Assembly (NCBI GenBank): GCA_037147235.1
Contig: JBAWVO010000020.1
Span: forward strand, 1 to 41,512
Direction of reading: 5' to 3'
Length of the DNA stretch: 41,512 nucleotides
Origin: JANXQG01 sp037147235
GTDB lineage: Bacteria > Planctomycetota > Planctomycetia > Pirellulales > Thermoguttaceae
Shown here: positions 7,397-15,761 of the stretch, piece by piece
How positions within the stretch are numbered: position 1 is the first letter of the stretch
How the letters are laid out: the number at the start of each line of letters is the position of its first letter
Program-made: the position numbers and the translations under genes
The notes under the pieces: generated by a model
Databases searched by the model: none
Seen by the model: the letters and a program-made list of their open reading frames with translations, nothing else
Told to the model about the DNA's origin: nothing

Positions 7397-7912
7397 CTAC
7401 TTGGGGGCCAGCGTACAAACCATTCGCTTGCCGGAATGTGAGGGCGGAGCCTCGATTTTGCCGACGTCTTCTAACTTCTGCACGATCTGATCAAGAACCC
7501 GGCGACCTTCGCTAATGTGTGCCAATTCGCGGCCGCGAAAGGTCACCGTGACGATGACTTTGTCCTTGTGCTGGAGAAATTCACGGGCGCGGCTTGCCTT
7601 CACTTCAATGTCATTATCGCCCGTTTTCGGCCGCACCCGGATCTCCTTGATCTTGATCTGGTGGGCATGGCCCTTGTGCTGCTTCTTCTTCTGCTGATAC
7701 TTGAATTTGCCAAAATCCATGATTCGGCAAACCGGCGGTCTTTCGGTGGGGGCCACCTCCACGAGATCGAGGTCATTCTTTCGGGCGGTTTTGATCGCCT
7801 CGTCGGTCGACATGATCCCCAGTTGCTCCCCGGCGTCGTTAATCACACGTACGGTGGCAACGCGAATCTGTTCATTGATACGCTGCGTCTGCTTTTTTTG
7901 TTCGGTAGCCAA
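7397..7912 (-). CDS. infC: Translation initiation factor IF-3
   Basis: 171 residues matching IF-3 over its full length: RINEQIRVATVRVINDAGEQLGIMSTDEAI (N-domain), DLVEVAPTERPPVCRIMDFGKFKYQQKKK (linker helix region), and the C-domain KEIRVRPKTGDNDIEVKASRAREFL...TVTFRGRELAH. IF-3 binds the 30S subunit and proofreads start-codon choice. The start is TTG at 7912, preceded by AGGAG. A non-ATG start is typical of infC and in enterobacteria underlies autoregulation by IF-3 itself. It lies downstream of thrS as in many bacteria, with a 191-base gap in which I see no clear structure, but rpmI and rplT do not follow. Confidence 0.97.
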   Translation of the reverse strand: MATEQKKQTQRINEQIRVATVRVINDAGEQLGIMSTDEAIKTARKNDLDLVEVAPTERPPVCRIMDFGKFKYQQKKKQHKGHAHQIKIKEIRVRPKTGDNDIEVKASRAREFLQHKDKVIVTVTFRGRELAHISEGRRVLDQIVQKLEDVGKIEAPPSHSGKRMVCTLAPK

Positions 7913-8103
7913 GTTTCTCCTGCGATTTCTTAGGAATGGATACTTGCGGATGGACCAGCATCCGCGGTCAACAATTCACACTAAAGTATGCAGTAGCGCA
8001 GCCGCCACGTCAACGGTGGATAACCGCGTCAATCCTCTTTTCGGCAAATTTTACCAAGAATCTCTCAAGAAGTTGGTTCAAAACAGGCGAGATGCCACCT
8101 ATT

Positions 8104-10299
8104 TTAGTACTCATTTCCCTCCTGTCGCCCGCCGAGGCCGGTAGAAGTCTTGGCAACCTGCCGGATCGTACGGGCATCAACCTCGGCCTGAAGCCGGGCG
8201 ATGGCCGCGTCGAGGGTCATGGTGCCCAAGTCACCCTCCAGCCGGTCCCGCAGGGCCACCTGGCCGGTTTCGGCCTCCCGCCCACCGAGAACGAACATAT
8301 AGGGAATCAGCTCCAACTGGGCGTCACGGATCTTTGAACCAACCTTTTCCGCACGATAATCGCCGGAAACGCGGAAACCGGCCTGCCGCAGCCGGGTCTC
8401 GACCTGCCGGCCGTACTCCTCGAATTTTTGGCTCACGACCATCACTCGGGCTTGCTCGGGTGCCAGCCACAGAGGGAACGCCCCGGCAAAGTGTTCGATC
8501 AACATGCCGACAAATCGCTCAAACGACCCGAACGGTGCCCGGTGAATCATTACCGGCTGGTGGGGGTGGTTGTCGGCACCGGTATATTCCAAGCCGAACC
8601 GCTGAGGACTCGGGAGATTGTAGTCCAACTGCACGGTCCCCAACTGCCACTCGCGGCCGATGCAGTCGGCCACAACGAAGTCGGCCTTAGGGCCATAAAA
8701 CGCAGCTTCCCCCCGTTCGATGGAGAGATTCGGTAGGTCCATCTCTTGGCAGACCGCTTCCAAGGCCGCTTCAGCCCGCTGCCAATTCTCGGCAGTGCCA
8801 ACGTATTTGTCGCTGGCCGGATCGCGAAAACCGAGCCGAACGCGGTAGTCGGTCAGCCCGAGCGTTTTCAGCACATACTGGGTCATCTCGATGCAGCCAC
8901 GGAACTCGTCGGCCACCTGCTCTTCCGTGCAGAAGATATGAGCGTCGTCCTGCGTGAAACCGCGCACCCGGGTCATGCCATTCAGCTCGCCCGACTGCTC
9001 GAAGCGATAGACCATGCCAAACTCGGCCAGCCGCAGCGGCAACTCGCGGTAGCTGCGCGGCTTGCTCTGATAAATCTTGATATGGTGTGGACAGTTCATC
9101 GGCTTGAGCAAGAAGCGTTCCTGCTTCTCCAGCCAGGACTCGATGGCCGCGATCTTCTCCTTGGAAGACGGCAGTTTCTCATAATTTGGCACATGCGGCC
9201 GAATGCGGGCCGGCACCTCGGTGTGCATGTAGTGCTCCAGTCGGGCGGCAAGACCATCGTCGTCGATTTCGCCTTTGGCCCAAAGCTGTAGCAGTTCCTG
9301 CACTACCCCCCCCATTGGATGCGAATAGAGCGGCGGAAACTGGCTGTCGGCGTAATAAGGGAAGTGGCCCGAGGTCTGATACAGCTCGATGCGCCCGATA
9401 TGCGGCGTATAGACCGGTTGGTAACCGATCTCCAATAGCTTTCCGTAGAGGAAGTTCTCCAACTGCCGGCGAATCGTGGCCCCCTTGGGCAACCAGAGGA
9501 TCAGCCCCGAACCGACCATGGGGTCGATGGTAAAGAGTTCGAGTTGTTTACCCAGCAAGCGATGGTCGCGGCGTTTGGCCTCTTCAACCTTGGTGAGATA
9601 GGCCTCCATATCGGGCTTGCTGAACCAGGCGGTGCCGTAGAGTCGCTGCAACTGCTGCCGTTGGGCATCACCTTTCCAATAAGCTCCGGCCACATTCAAG
9701 AGCTTGAAGGCCCCAATCGCCCCGGCAGACGGCACATGGGGCCCGCGACAGAGATCGACAAATTCTCCCTGCCGATAGAACGAGACTTGGGCGTGGTCGG
9801 CCAGTCCAGCTTCGATGTGCTCGACCTTTAGCCCTTGGCCCAGATCCTTACAGAATTGCACGGCCTCGTCGTGGTCCATTTCGACCCGCTCGAAAGGCTC
9901 GTCTTCTTTCACAATCTTGGCCATTTCGGCCTCGATCTGGGGAAAATCCTCTTCCGAAAGCCGACGCTCGATCTGGAAATCGTAGTAGAAGCCGTTCTCG
10001 ACTGTTGGACCGAAAGCCAGTTGGATGCCATCGTAGAGCCGCATCACCGCCCGGGCCATGACGTGGGCACAGGAGTGCCGCATCACATTCAGGGCCTCGG
10101 GATCGCGGCTGGTAATCAACCGCAGAGCGACCTGACCTTCTTCAGGCAGGAAGGTATTGGCACCGACGATTTGGCCATCGACCTGCGCGGCTACGGTGGC
10201 CTTGGCCAATCGTGGGCCGATTTCAGCGGCAATATCGATGGGGCGAACGCGGCGAGTATATTCCAGGACTTTGCCGTCGGGTAAATTGACTTTAAGCAT
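8104..10299 (-). CDS. thrS: Threonyl-tRNA synthetase
   Basis: 731 residues. Order of domains: TGS (1-62, MLKVNLPDGK start), editing domain with HSCAHVMARAV (75-85) and VDLCRGPHVPS (181-191), class II catalytic core with MNCPHH (401-406), FTQDDAHIFC (448-457), PVMIHRAPFGS (582-592), then the anticodon-binding domain (RVMVVSQ onward). Predicted zinc ligands are Cys403, His454 and His586. The ATG at 10299 is used because the family starts there; the longer frame upstream reads through repeats. The protein is about 70 residues longer than the E. coli enzyme because of an insertion at about 323-394 in the catalytic core just before the MNCPHH motif. It is followed by infC. Confidence 0.97.
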   Translation of the reverse strand: MLKVNLPDGKVLEYTRRVRPIDIAAEIGPRLAKATVAAQVDGQIVGANTFLPEEGQVALRLITSRDPEALNVMRHSCAHVMARAVMRLYDGIQLAFGPTVENGFYYDFQIERRLSEEDFPQIEAEMAKIVKEDEPFERVEMDHDEAVQFCKDLGQGLKVEHIEAGLADHAQVSFYRQGEFVDLCRGPHVPSAGAIGAFKLLNVAGAYWKGDAQRQQLQRLYGTAWFSKPDMEAYLTKVEEAKRRDHRLLGKQLELFTIDPMVGSGLILWLPKGATIRRQLENFLYGKLLEIGYQPVYTPHIGRIELYQTSGHFPYYADSQFPPLYSHPMGGVVQELLQLWAKGEIDDDGLAARLEHYMHTEVPARIRPHVPNYEKLPSSKEKIAAIESWLEKQERFLLKPMNCPHHIKIYQSKPRSYRELPLRLAEFGMVYRFEQSGELNGMTRVRGFTQDDAHIFCTEEQVADEFRGCIEMTQYVLKTLGLTDYRVRLGFRDPASDKYVGTAENWQRAEAALEAVCQEMDLPNLSIERGEAAFYGPKADFVVADCIGREWQLGTVQLDYNLPSPQRFGLEYTGADNHPHQPVMIHRAPFGSFERFVGMLIEHFAGAFPLWLAPEQARVMVVSQKFEEYGRQVETRLRQAGFRVSGDYRAEKVGSKIRDAQLELIPYMFVLGGREAETGQVALRDRLEGDLGTMTLDAAIARLQAEVDARTIRQVAKTSTGLGGRQEGNEY

Positions 10300-10333
10300 G
10301 TTCCGTAAATTCTCGGTGAAGAGGATGTCCGTG

Positions 10334-10386
10334 CTTCGTAAAACGGAATTCATCCGTTCAGACGGATTGAAATCCATTCCACGAAG
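10334..10386. repeat. ACGGAATTCATCCGTT repeat, partial copy upstream of thrS
   Basis: Starts CTTCGTAAAACGGAATTC and ends CCATTCCACGAAG, so the outer arms CTTCGT/ACGAAG pair. It is a variant of the palindrome at 28073-28135 and 34871-34938. It lies 35 bases upstream of the thrS start, inside the likely thrS leader. Confidence 0.7.
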
Positions 10387-10544
10387 AGCAGATTTGTCCT
10401 TGGACAGACGCAAAACGTCGACACAAAGGACGCTGGATCTGCCGCCGGACGTAAGTGGGTAAAGTATAGAGCTTTTACGGCCTTGCTGGCAAGAGCGGCG
10501 TGAACACCCCGTTGTTTCATACATCTTTTGGACACATCCTGCAC

Positions 10545-10892
10545 CCTTGTTGTGGCCGGTCTCTGACCGAGCCACACCGCCGACCGAAGGTCTCCCGTTC
10601 ACCGGGAGACCTTCGGTCGGGCGGGCCTTGATCATAACCTTGCCAACTGCTATCACTGCTAGCTCGAAGTAGGGTGCGTGGAGCACGGAGGCCCGCGAAA
10701 TGGTGCGTTACGCGAACCGGTCTATTCCGGGGTAGATGTTCTCGAAGTATTGGGTCCGTGCGCAACGCACCATTTCCTGTGTGTTGGTTCTCTTCACGCA
10801 CCCTACGGCCTGCCGTCACTGTTAGCAGTTGGCAAGGTTGTGATCATGGCCGGTCGGGCGTTTCGGCGGGGTCAGGAGACCCGCGCCGAACT
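10545..10892. repeat. GACCGAAGGTCTCC palindromic repeat, copy interrupted by a MITE
   Basis: The segments 10545-10623 and 10861-10892 together match the uninterrupted copy at 19059-19167 (TTGTTGTGGCCGGTCTCTGA..., CCGACCGAAGGTCTCC, GGGAGACCTTCGGTCGGGCG, TTTCGGCGGGGTCAGGAGAC). The interruption falls immediately after GGTCGGGCG, and this nonamer is repeated on the far side of the inserted DNA. Confidence 0.88.
10624..10851. mobile_element. MITE-like element with ~34-base inverted ends and 9-base target duplication
   Basis: 228 bases with no coding capacity. The left end GGCCTTGATCATAACCTTGC and the inverted right end GGCCATGATCACAACCTTGC match closely, and pairing continues inward past CAACTGCT. 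The interior is itself palindromic (GTAGGGTGCGTGGAG / CGCACCCTAC; AATGGTGCGTTACG / CGCAACGCACCATT). The nonamer GGTCGGGCG occurs on both flanks (10615-10623 and 10852-10860), while the related uninterrupted repeat at 19129-19137 has it once. This is the classic signature of transposition of a non-autonomous element. No transposase is in the window. A second, one-ended copy lies at 36737-36920. Confidence 0.88.
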
Positions 10893-11036
10893 GGGGCAAG
10901 CAGTTCCCCGCCCTTTCTTGGAATTGCGACCACCTATAGGTGGCGTTTGCTCCAGGAAACTGGCGTTGCCCCGATTCGACAGTTTTGGGATAACGTCCAG
11001 GAATTCCGTAAACGCCCTCTACCCGCTGGCCGTGTC

Positions 11037-12743
11037 GTGTCTTTAACGCATGCAACTCCCCGACCGATTCGCCCCTCCACCGCACCGTCGGCCCGTGGAG
11101 AATCTGCTTCCGTGTGGTTTGTGCTGGCAGGTCTGTTCGCCCTGTGCTTAGTGCCGCGGATGATCATGGCATGGAGGATGCCGGGGATCTGCCCGGACGC
11201 TGTCCTTTATATCCGCCTTGGAAAGGCGATCGAAGTGGGACAATTCCAGGAAGCCCTGGGGCAGATCCGCTTCAATATCTATCCTTTCATCTTGTCGTAT
11301 CTGCATCAACTTGGCCTGTCGTGGGAAACGGCCGGCATGGCCTGGGGCGTGGTAATTTCCAGTTGCACCGTCCTGCCACTGTTTGGCTGGATACATCGGG
11401 CTTTCAACCGCCAGGTGGCGATCGCTGCTTGCATTCTGTATGCGATCCACTCAGGACTGATCCGCTGGAGCGTCGAGATCCTACGCGATTCAACCTTCTG
11501 GTTCCTGCTGGTGCTGAGCCTCTATCTACTATGGCGAGCGGTGACTGAGCTACGCTGGGTCTGGTATCTGGCCGCAGGGACGGCGATTGCCTTGGCCTGC
11601 CTAACGCGGTTTGAGGGCTTGGTGCTGTTCGTCCCGCTGGTGGCTTGGTCTTGGTGGCGGTGGCGCGAGGGGAATGGTTTCCTCGGTCAGGCTGGAAAGC
11701 CTGACGTACAAGTGTCCCTCGGCCGACTGGTTGCCGCCGGATTGATTTGTGCGAGCATCTATCCGCTTTCGTTGATGCTCGTCAACACGATTTGTTTCCG
11801 TGGCCGGACGACGGATCTGGTTCGCACGGAACCGGTGGTGCTTGCCCAAGACTGGGCCCAGGAATCGATTACCGGGCGGCGTGCCGTGGAAAAGCAGGGC
11901 CGCGTCGATTTGCTCGCGCCGTTGCCGCCGTGGAAGATGGTTCAACGGTTTGTGACCGGTATGTTCAAAGGATGTACGCCACTTTACCTGCTGATGATCA
12001 TGGGTGGGATCGCCGCTCGCAGCACAGGCAGGATGCCTACGCTACCGCGGTGCAACTATCGGGCACTGGCCCATGCCTCGGCACTGATCCTGGCGGCCAT
12101 CTGGGTTCATCTTTATTGGTCGCACGAAGCCGGGCCGCGGTACTTCTTCCCGATCGTGCTCATGGCAGCGCCACTGGCCGGTTGGGGTCTTTTGCAGATT
12201 TCGACCACGGTGGCCAATTGCGTCCGCATCCATCACTCGCCACAGACGGCCTTGTTGGCCGGAGCCGCGCCGCTGGCGGTGATGCTCGTCGTGAATCTGT
12301 CCGTTGCCTGGGGTGGCGATCTCCGTACCCGTGCGGCGACCGTCGATCTGGGCCATTGGGTCCAAGAGCACTACGGATCGACAGCCAAAATGATCGGACC
12401 GGACGGCATCACGCAAGTGGTGAACTATTACGCACAAGGAACGTGCGAATCGTTCCCCGAAACCTCGTCGGCAGCGGCGGTGGTTAATCTGATGGACCGG
12501 TTGCGGCCGGACATCGTTTTGCTTTCGACCGATTGTCGCGGATCGCCGAGCTACGAACTATCGGATTGCGTTGCAGCCCGAGGATTTGAAGCGGTCGATC
12601 CAGCGTGTTTTCCCGACGGCTGCGAGAAGTTGCATGTGCTGGTACAGCGGACCCCAAACGAAGGCAGTGCGCGATCGATCAAAGTCGCGGATGGTATACG
12701 GAGTGTGTCGGCTACCTTGAAAGGAGATGGGCCGCGAAGTTAA
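11037..12743 (+). CDS. Membrane glycosyltransferase, GT39/ArnT-like
   Basis: About 568 residues from a GTG at 11037. The start is uncertain: a GTG at 11112, with GGAG 11 bases upstream, is an alternative, and the open frame continues upstream through repeats. The protein has roughly nine to ten hydrophobic segments (WFVLAGLFALCLVPRMIM; TAGMAWGVVISSCTVLPLF; FWFLLVLSLYLLWRAV; and others), an early loop MPGICPDAVLYIRLGKAIEVGQF typical of the acidic first periplasmic loop of lipid-linked-sugar glycosyltransferases, a mid-protein TRFEGLVLFVPLVAW, and a late HEAGPRYFFPIVLMAAPLAG. The C-terminal 120 residues are predicted soluble. It would transfer a sugar from a polyprenyl carrier in the cytoplasmic membrane. 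The next gene (WecA/GT2 fusion) supports a role in surface polysaccharide or glycoprotein assembly. The family call is moderately sure; donor and acceptor are unknown. Confidence 0.72.
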   Translation: MSLTHATPRPIRPSTAPSARGESASVWFVLAGLFALCLVPRMIMAWRMPGICPDAVLYIRLGKAIEVGQFQEALGQIRFNIYPFILSYLHQLGLSWETAGMAWGVVISSCTVLPLFGWIHRAFNRQVAIAACILYAIHSGLIRWSVEILRDSTFWFLLVLSLYLLWRAVTELRWVWYLAAGTAIALACLTRFEGLVLFVPLVAWSWWRWREGNGFLGQAGKPDVQVSLGRLVAAGLICASIYPLSLMLVNTICFRGRTTDLVRTEPVVLAQDWAQESITGRRAVEKQGRVDLLAPLPPWKMVQRFVTGMFKGCTPLYLLMIMGGIAARSTGRMPTLPRCNYRALAHASALILAAIWVHLYWSHEAGPRYFFPIVLMAAPLAGWGLLQISTTVANCVRIHHSPQTALLAGAAPLAVMLVVNLSVAWGGDLRTRAATVDLGHWVQEHYGSTAKMIGPDGITQVVNYYAQGTCESFPETSSAAAVVNLMDRLRPDIVLLSTDCRGSPSYELSDCVAARGFEAVDPACFPDGCEKLHVLVQRTPNEGSARSIKVADGIRSVSATLKGDGPRS

Positions 12744-12744
12744 A

Positions 12745-12858
12745 TGGCTCTCCGCCGGGTTTGCGGATAATTGTGGTGCGGGCGTCCCGCCTGCCCAAGA
12801 TGTTGTGGTTGAACCAGGCAGGCGAGACGCCCGCACCACAAACTTGGCGGAGAGCCAG
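12745..12858. repeat. Long palindromic repeat (TGGCTCTCCGCC ... GGCGGAGAGCCA)
   Basis: Outer arms TGGCTCTCCGCC and GGCGGAGAGCCA and inner arms TGTGGTGCGGGCGTCCCGCCTGCC and the matching CAGGCGAGACGCCCGCACCACA pair over most of the length. It sits between the glycosyltransferase stop and the start of the fusion protein. It makes the longer upstream frame of that gene non-credible. Confidence 0.85.
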
Positions 12859-12903
12859 TTGAACTCGCGGCAGTGCCCAGCAAGAATGCCGGGCTTTATC
12901 GCT

Positions 12904-14964
12904 ATGGATGGCAATGGGTTCTACCTACTGATTCCGATGGCTGTGGCCGTGGCCGCATCGTTGGTGCTGACACCCCTGGTGCGGCACCTGGCATGGCGAC
13001 TGCGCGTGCTAGCGTATCCCGATTCGCAGCGGCGGTTCCATGCAGGCCCGGTGCCGCTTTTGGGCGGTGTGGCCGTCTACTTCGCCCTGGTTGTAGGACT
13101 GATCGCGGCCTTGCTGTTGGATCGGTTCCGGCAATCCGATCTAGTCAGGCTGTGTTGGGTGCTGATCCCGACCGCAGGCATGGCCTGCCTGTTCGGGGTG
13201 ATCGATGATTGCTACAACCTCCGCTCGCGGGCGAAACTCGCACTGCAATTTCTGGCCGCTTTGATGATTACTTCGGCTGGCTTCTCCGTCGATTTCATCA
13301 CCGTTTTTGGCTGCCGCATTGAATTGGGCTGGTGGGGTGTGCCGCTGACGATTTGCTGGCTCATGGGCTGTATCAACGCCATGAACCTGATCGACGGACT
13401 AGACGGTTTGGCGTCGATCATCGGCATTTCCACGACGTCGATGCTGGGCATGATCGCCTGGAACATGGGTAATCATCACGTGACCGTCGCGGCCATGGCG
13501 ATGACCTTCGCCCTGGCCGGGTTTCTCGTCTTCAACCGTCCGCCGGCCAGCGTTTTCCTTGGTGATTCAGGAAGCACACTCATCGGATTAGTGGTCGGCG
13601 TGCTGGGCATCCAAGGAAGCCTGACAAGCTCGGCCACGTTGTCGATCACGGCACCCGTGGTCCTTATGACCCTGCCCATGTTCGACGTGCTCATGGCGGT
13701 GGTTCGCCGCAAACTAACAGGAAGCCCCCTGGCCTTGGGCGACCGAGAACATATTCACCACTGTCTGCTCGAGCGGGGACTGGGGCCGTGGCAGGTCGTG
13801 GGAATCCTTGGTGCTTTTTGCCTTACGACCGGGGTGGCCGCCACCGCCGCCACCGTTTTTCATAGAGACGCCTTGGCCTGGATCATTGCCACGGCGTTGA
13901 TAGTGCTCATGATCCGCCTGCGGGTCTTCGGACACCGCGAATTCGGCCTGATTCACAAGTTGGTCCGCCGGCATGCCGAAAATCTTGCTCGGTCGATATT
14001 TCTTCAAAAAAGGAAACCACATATGCACATTCGCCTCAGAAATATGCCGTCGAAAGCAGCCTCGGTTGGTCAACCTGCGCAGACTATTGCTTCGCCGTTA
14101 CCATGCGACCTGGAAGTTGGGGTCATTTATACCGGTGAGCGCGATTTGATGGGCCCGTTGCTTTCGACCCTAAAGGCATCTGCCCCCGGATTGAACTATC
14201 GACTGATCCTCGTCGACAACCATTCGACTGACGGCATCGAGCCATGGCAGCAAAACATTCCGGAAACCAAGGTGCTGAAAAACAGTGAGCGGCTGCACTA
14301 CTCAGCCAACATGAACCGCATCCTGGCAGCCTCGACGGCCCGCTATGTCCTGCTGATGAACACCGATATGTTTTTCGACCCACGGCAGCAGTGCTTGTCG
14401 CGGATGGTCGAGTTCATGGACTCCCATCCCAACTGCGGCATTGCCGGCTGCCGGCTGTTCCATGCAGACGGCCACGACGCCCGGGCCGCGCGTCGCTTTC
14501 AGACGTTGTCGGTGATCCTGGCGCGGCGATTTGGGTTGGGCGGCCTCATGCGGCGGACGTTGGAGCACCATTTCTACATGGACCACGCTCCAGATGAGTC
14601 GTTTGATTGCCAGTGGCTTTCTGGTTGTTTTCTCATGTTGCGGAACAAGGCCGTGGAGAAGGTTGGCCTCTTCGACGAGAGTTTTGGCAAATATTTTGAA
14701 GACGTCGATATGTGCCTGCGCATGGCCCGAGCCGGCTGGGAGGTGATGTACCACGGGGCGACCAGCGCCTATCACATCGAGCAGCGTGCCAGCCACAAGT
14801 TGCTTTCGACCGACGCCTGGAAGCATCTGCGGTCGTATCTCTATTGGCTGAACAAATGGGGCTATCGAACGACGGCGGAGGCGACGGAGGAAGCGATGGC
14901 GGAAGCGACCTCGGAAGCTACGGCGGAAGCTTCGCACAACCGGCTCCGGCCGCAAGCGGCGTGA
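12904..14964 (+). CDS. WecA-like phosphoglycosyltransferase fused to a GT2 glycosyltransferase
   Basis: 686 residues from the ATG at 12904; an ATG at 12886 is possible, and neither has a strong ribosome site. Residues 1-360 are a polytopic MraY/WecA-family enzyme that attaches a sugar-1-phosphate to undecaprenyl phosphate: GVIDDCYNLRSRAKL (Asp-Asp motif), INAMNLIDGLDGLAS, VFLGDSGST and REHIHHCLLERG. From about residue 400 onward comes a GT-A fold GT2 enzyme: RLILVDNHSTDG, ERLHYSANMNRI, VLLMNTDMFF (DxD-like), DCQWLSGCFLMLRNKAVEKVGLFDESFGKYFEDVDMCLRMARAGW. The fusion could start the glycan and add the second sugar. The C-terminus ends in an Ala/Glu/Thr low-complexity run (TAEATEEAMAEATSEATAEA). 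A good internal ribosome site precedes an in-frame ATG at 14023 at the domain boundary. Confidence 0.85.
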   Translation: MDGNGFYLLIPMAVAVAASLVLTPLVRHLAWRLRVLAYPDSQRRFHAGPVPLLGGVAVYFALVVGLIAALLLDRFRQSDLVRLCWVLIPTAGMACLFGVIDDCYNLRSRAKLALQFLAALMITSAGFSVDFITVFGCRIELGWWGVPLTICWLMGCINAMNLIDGLDGLASIIGISTTSMLGMIAWNMGNHHVTVAAMAMTFALAGFLVFNRPPASVFLGDSGSTLIGLVVGVLGIQGSLTSSATLSITAPVVLMTLPMFDVLMAVVRRKLTGSPLALGDREHIHHCLLERGLGPWQVVGILGAFCLTTGVAATAATVFHRDALAWIIATALIVLMIRLRVFGHREFGLIHKLVRRHAENLARSIFLQKRKPHMHIRLRNMPSKAASVGQPAQTIASPLPCDLEVGVIYTGERDLMGPLLSTLKASAPGLNYRLILVDNHSTDGIEPWQQNIPETKVLKNSERLHYSANMNRILAASTARYVLLMNTDMFFDPRQQCLSRMVEFMDSHPNCGIAGCRLFHADGHDARAARRFQTLSVILARRFGLGGLMRRTLEHHFYMDHAPDESFDCQWLSGCFLMLRNKAVEKVGLFDESFGKYFEDVDMCLRMARAGWEVMYHGATSAYHIEQRASHKLLSTDAWKHLRSYLYWLNKWGYRTTAEATEEAMAEATSEATAEASHNRLRPQAA
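14012..14025 (+). promoter_or_regulatory. Internal ribosome binding site at the WecA/GT2 boundary
   Basis: AAAAAAGGAAACCACAT precedes the in-frame ATG at 14023, with GGA eight bases before the start. It lies exactly in the linker between the membrane enzyme and the GT2 domain. It could allow separate synthesis of the GT2 domain, or be a relic of two once-separate genes. Its use is inference. Confidence 0.45.
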
Positions 14965-15329
14965 AGCGAGATCGGGGTAGGGCGAGGGCGATGCAAAGTT
15001 GGGGTTGGCGTGCCGGGATGATCGGGCGGGATTTGTCTACGGTGGCGAGGCAATTTGCCCCGGAGGGGCGGGTGAGAATAGCCCAGCGATTTATCGCTGG
15101 GTAAGAAGCAAGCGAAACCAAAAGTCCCGGACGATTGAGAAGAGCCAGCATATCAAGCGAAAAGGATTATCCGCGAAAGAACGCAGGGAACGCAGAAGAA
15201 ACACAAAATCCTTTTGTGCTCTATTGCGGATAACAAAAACTGACAACGGACAACTGAATAGTGAACTGAGCGGATCGATATGTCCAGGTCGAAGATAAAT
15301 CCCGACGAAGGTTTCCAAGCGAGTCACAG
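14965..15329. other. Intergenic region with repeat debris
   Basis: No gene is supported. It holds the AGCCCAGCGATTTATCGCTGGG hairpin repeat (15073-15101) and a stretch reading CGAAAGAACGCAGGGAACGCAGAAG, which resembles a degraded arm of the CGCGGAGGACGCAGAG repeat at 33046-33156. Confidence 0.55.
15073..15101. repeat. AGCCCAGCGATTTATCGCTGGG repeat, copy 1
   Basis: A perfect short hairpin (CCCAGCGAT / ATCGCTGGG) with TGAGAATAG before it. The same unit with the same flank occurs at 16138-16168, bracketing the toxin-antitoxin pair at 15330-15981. Confidence 0.85.
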
Positions 15330-15761
15330 TCAGCTTGTTGGTGCCACAAGTAGGCATCGAAAGCCCGCCTGCGTGAAGTGGCGGTCGGTGGTGAGGGCGT
15401 CCATGACCTGTTCGCGGCCCATGACAATGAAGCTCGCACAATCGACAAGTCCCCAGGACTTGTCGGCTGCGCGGCCGTACATCGCCAGCGCATCGCGGAA
15501 AAGCTGGGCATCCACCCGCACCAAGCGACTGCTGTGCGATGCCAAGAAGGTTTCGACAGCACGGACGAACTTCGCTCGCGGCGGCACTCTTGCCAAGCCG
15601 TTGCCAGTCTCCGCAAGCACCCAGTCGGTCGTAATCAGCGTTCGGCGGGCCACCTCGAAATCCCGCAAATACTTTGCTGCCTGCGCGTGAAACTGGTCGT
15701 CCGCGTTCAACAGCGCGATCCAACCGTTCGTGTCGAGGAACACGGCGTCATGGCTGGGCAT
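15330..15761 (-). CDS. vapC: PIN-domain ribonuclease toxin (VapC family)
   Basis: 143 residues with the PIN-domain acidic residues in place: FLDTNGWIALLN (Asp10), LAETGN (Glu51), and WGLVDCASFIVM with DALTTDRHF (Asp106 and Asp126 region). VapC toxins are Mg-dependent nucleases cutting tRNA or rRNA and are neutralised by the product of the adjacent gene. The start overlaps the antitoxin stop by 14 bases. No ribosome site is needed if it is translationally coupled. The target RNA is unknown. The pair lies between two copies of a dispersed hairpin repeat. Confidence 0.88.
   Translation of the reverse strand: MPSHDAVFLDTNGWIALLNADDQFHAQAAKYLRDFEVARRTLITTDWVLAETGNGLARVPPRAKFVRAVETFLASHSSRLVRVDAQLFRDALAMYGRAADKSWGLVDCASFIVMGREQVMDALTTDRHFTQAGFRCLLVAPTS

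Larger units (their letters stand above)
10387..11036. other. Intergenic region occupied mainly by nested repeats
   Basis: No coding region is supported here between the divergent thrS and the glycosyltransferase. It holds a palindromic repeat (10545-10623 continuing 10861-10892) split by a 228-base MITE-like element (10624-10851). The remaining sequence should contain promoters for both genes, but no confident hexamers are seen. The open frame on the plus strand across the repeats is an accident of GC-rich sequence. Confidence 0.6.

Noticed and set aside
10517..10819. Conserved frame MTAGRRVREENQHTGNGALRTD also present at 36769 on the other strand
   Set aside because: Both are translations of the MITE-like repeat; conservation is at the DNA level and palindromic.
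10674..11036. 121-residue N-terminal extension of the GT39-like protein
   Set aside because: It reads through the MITE-like element and its host repeat and has no similarity to a glycosyltransferase.
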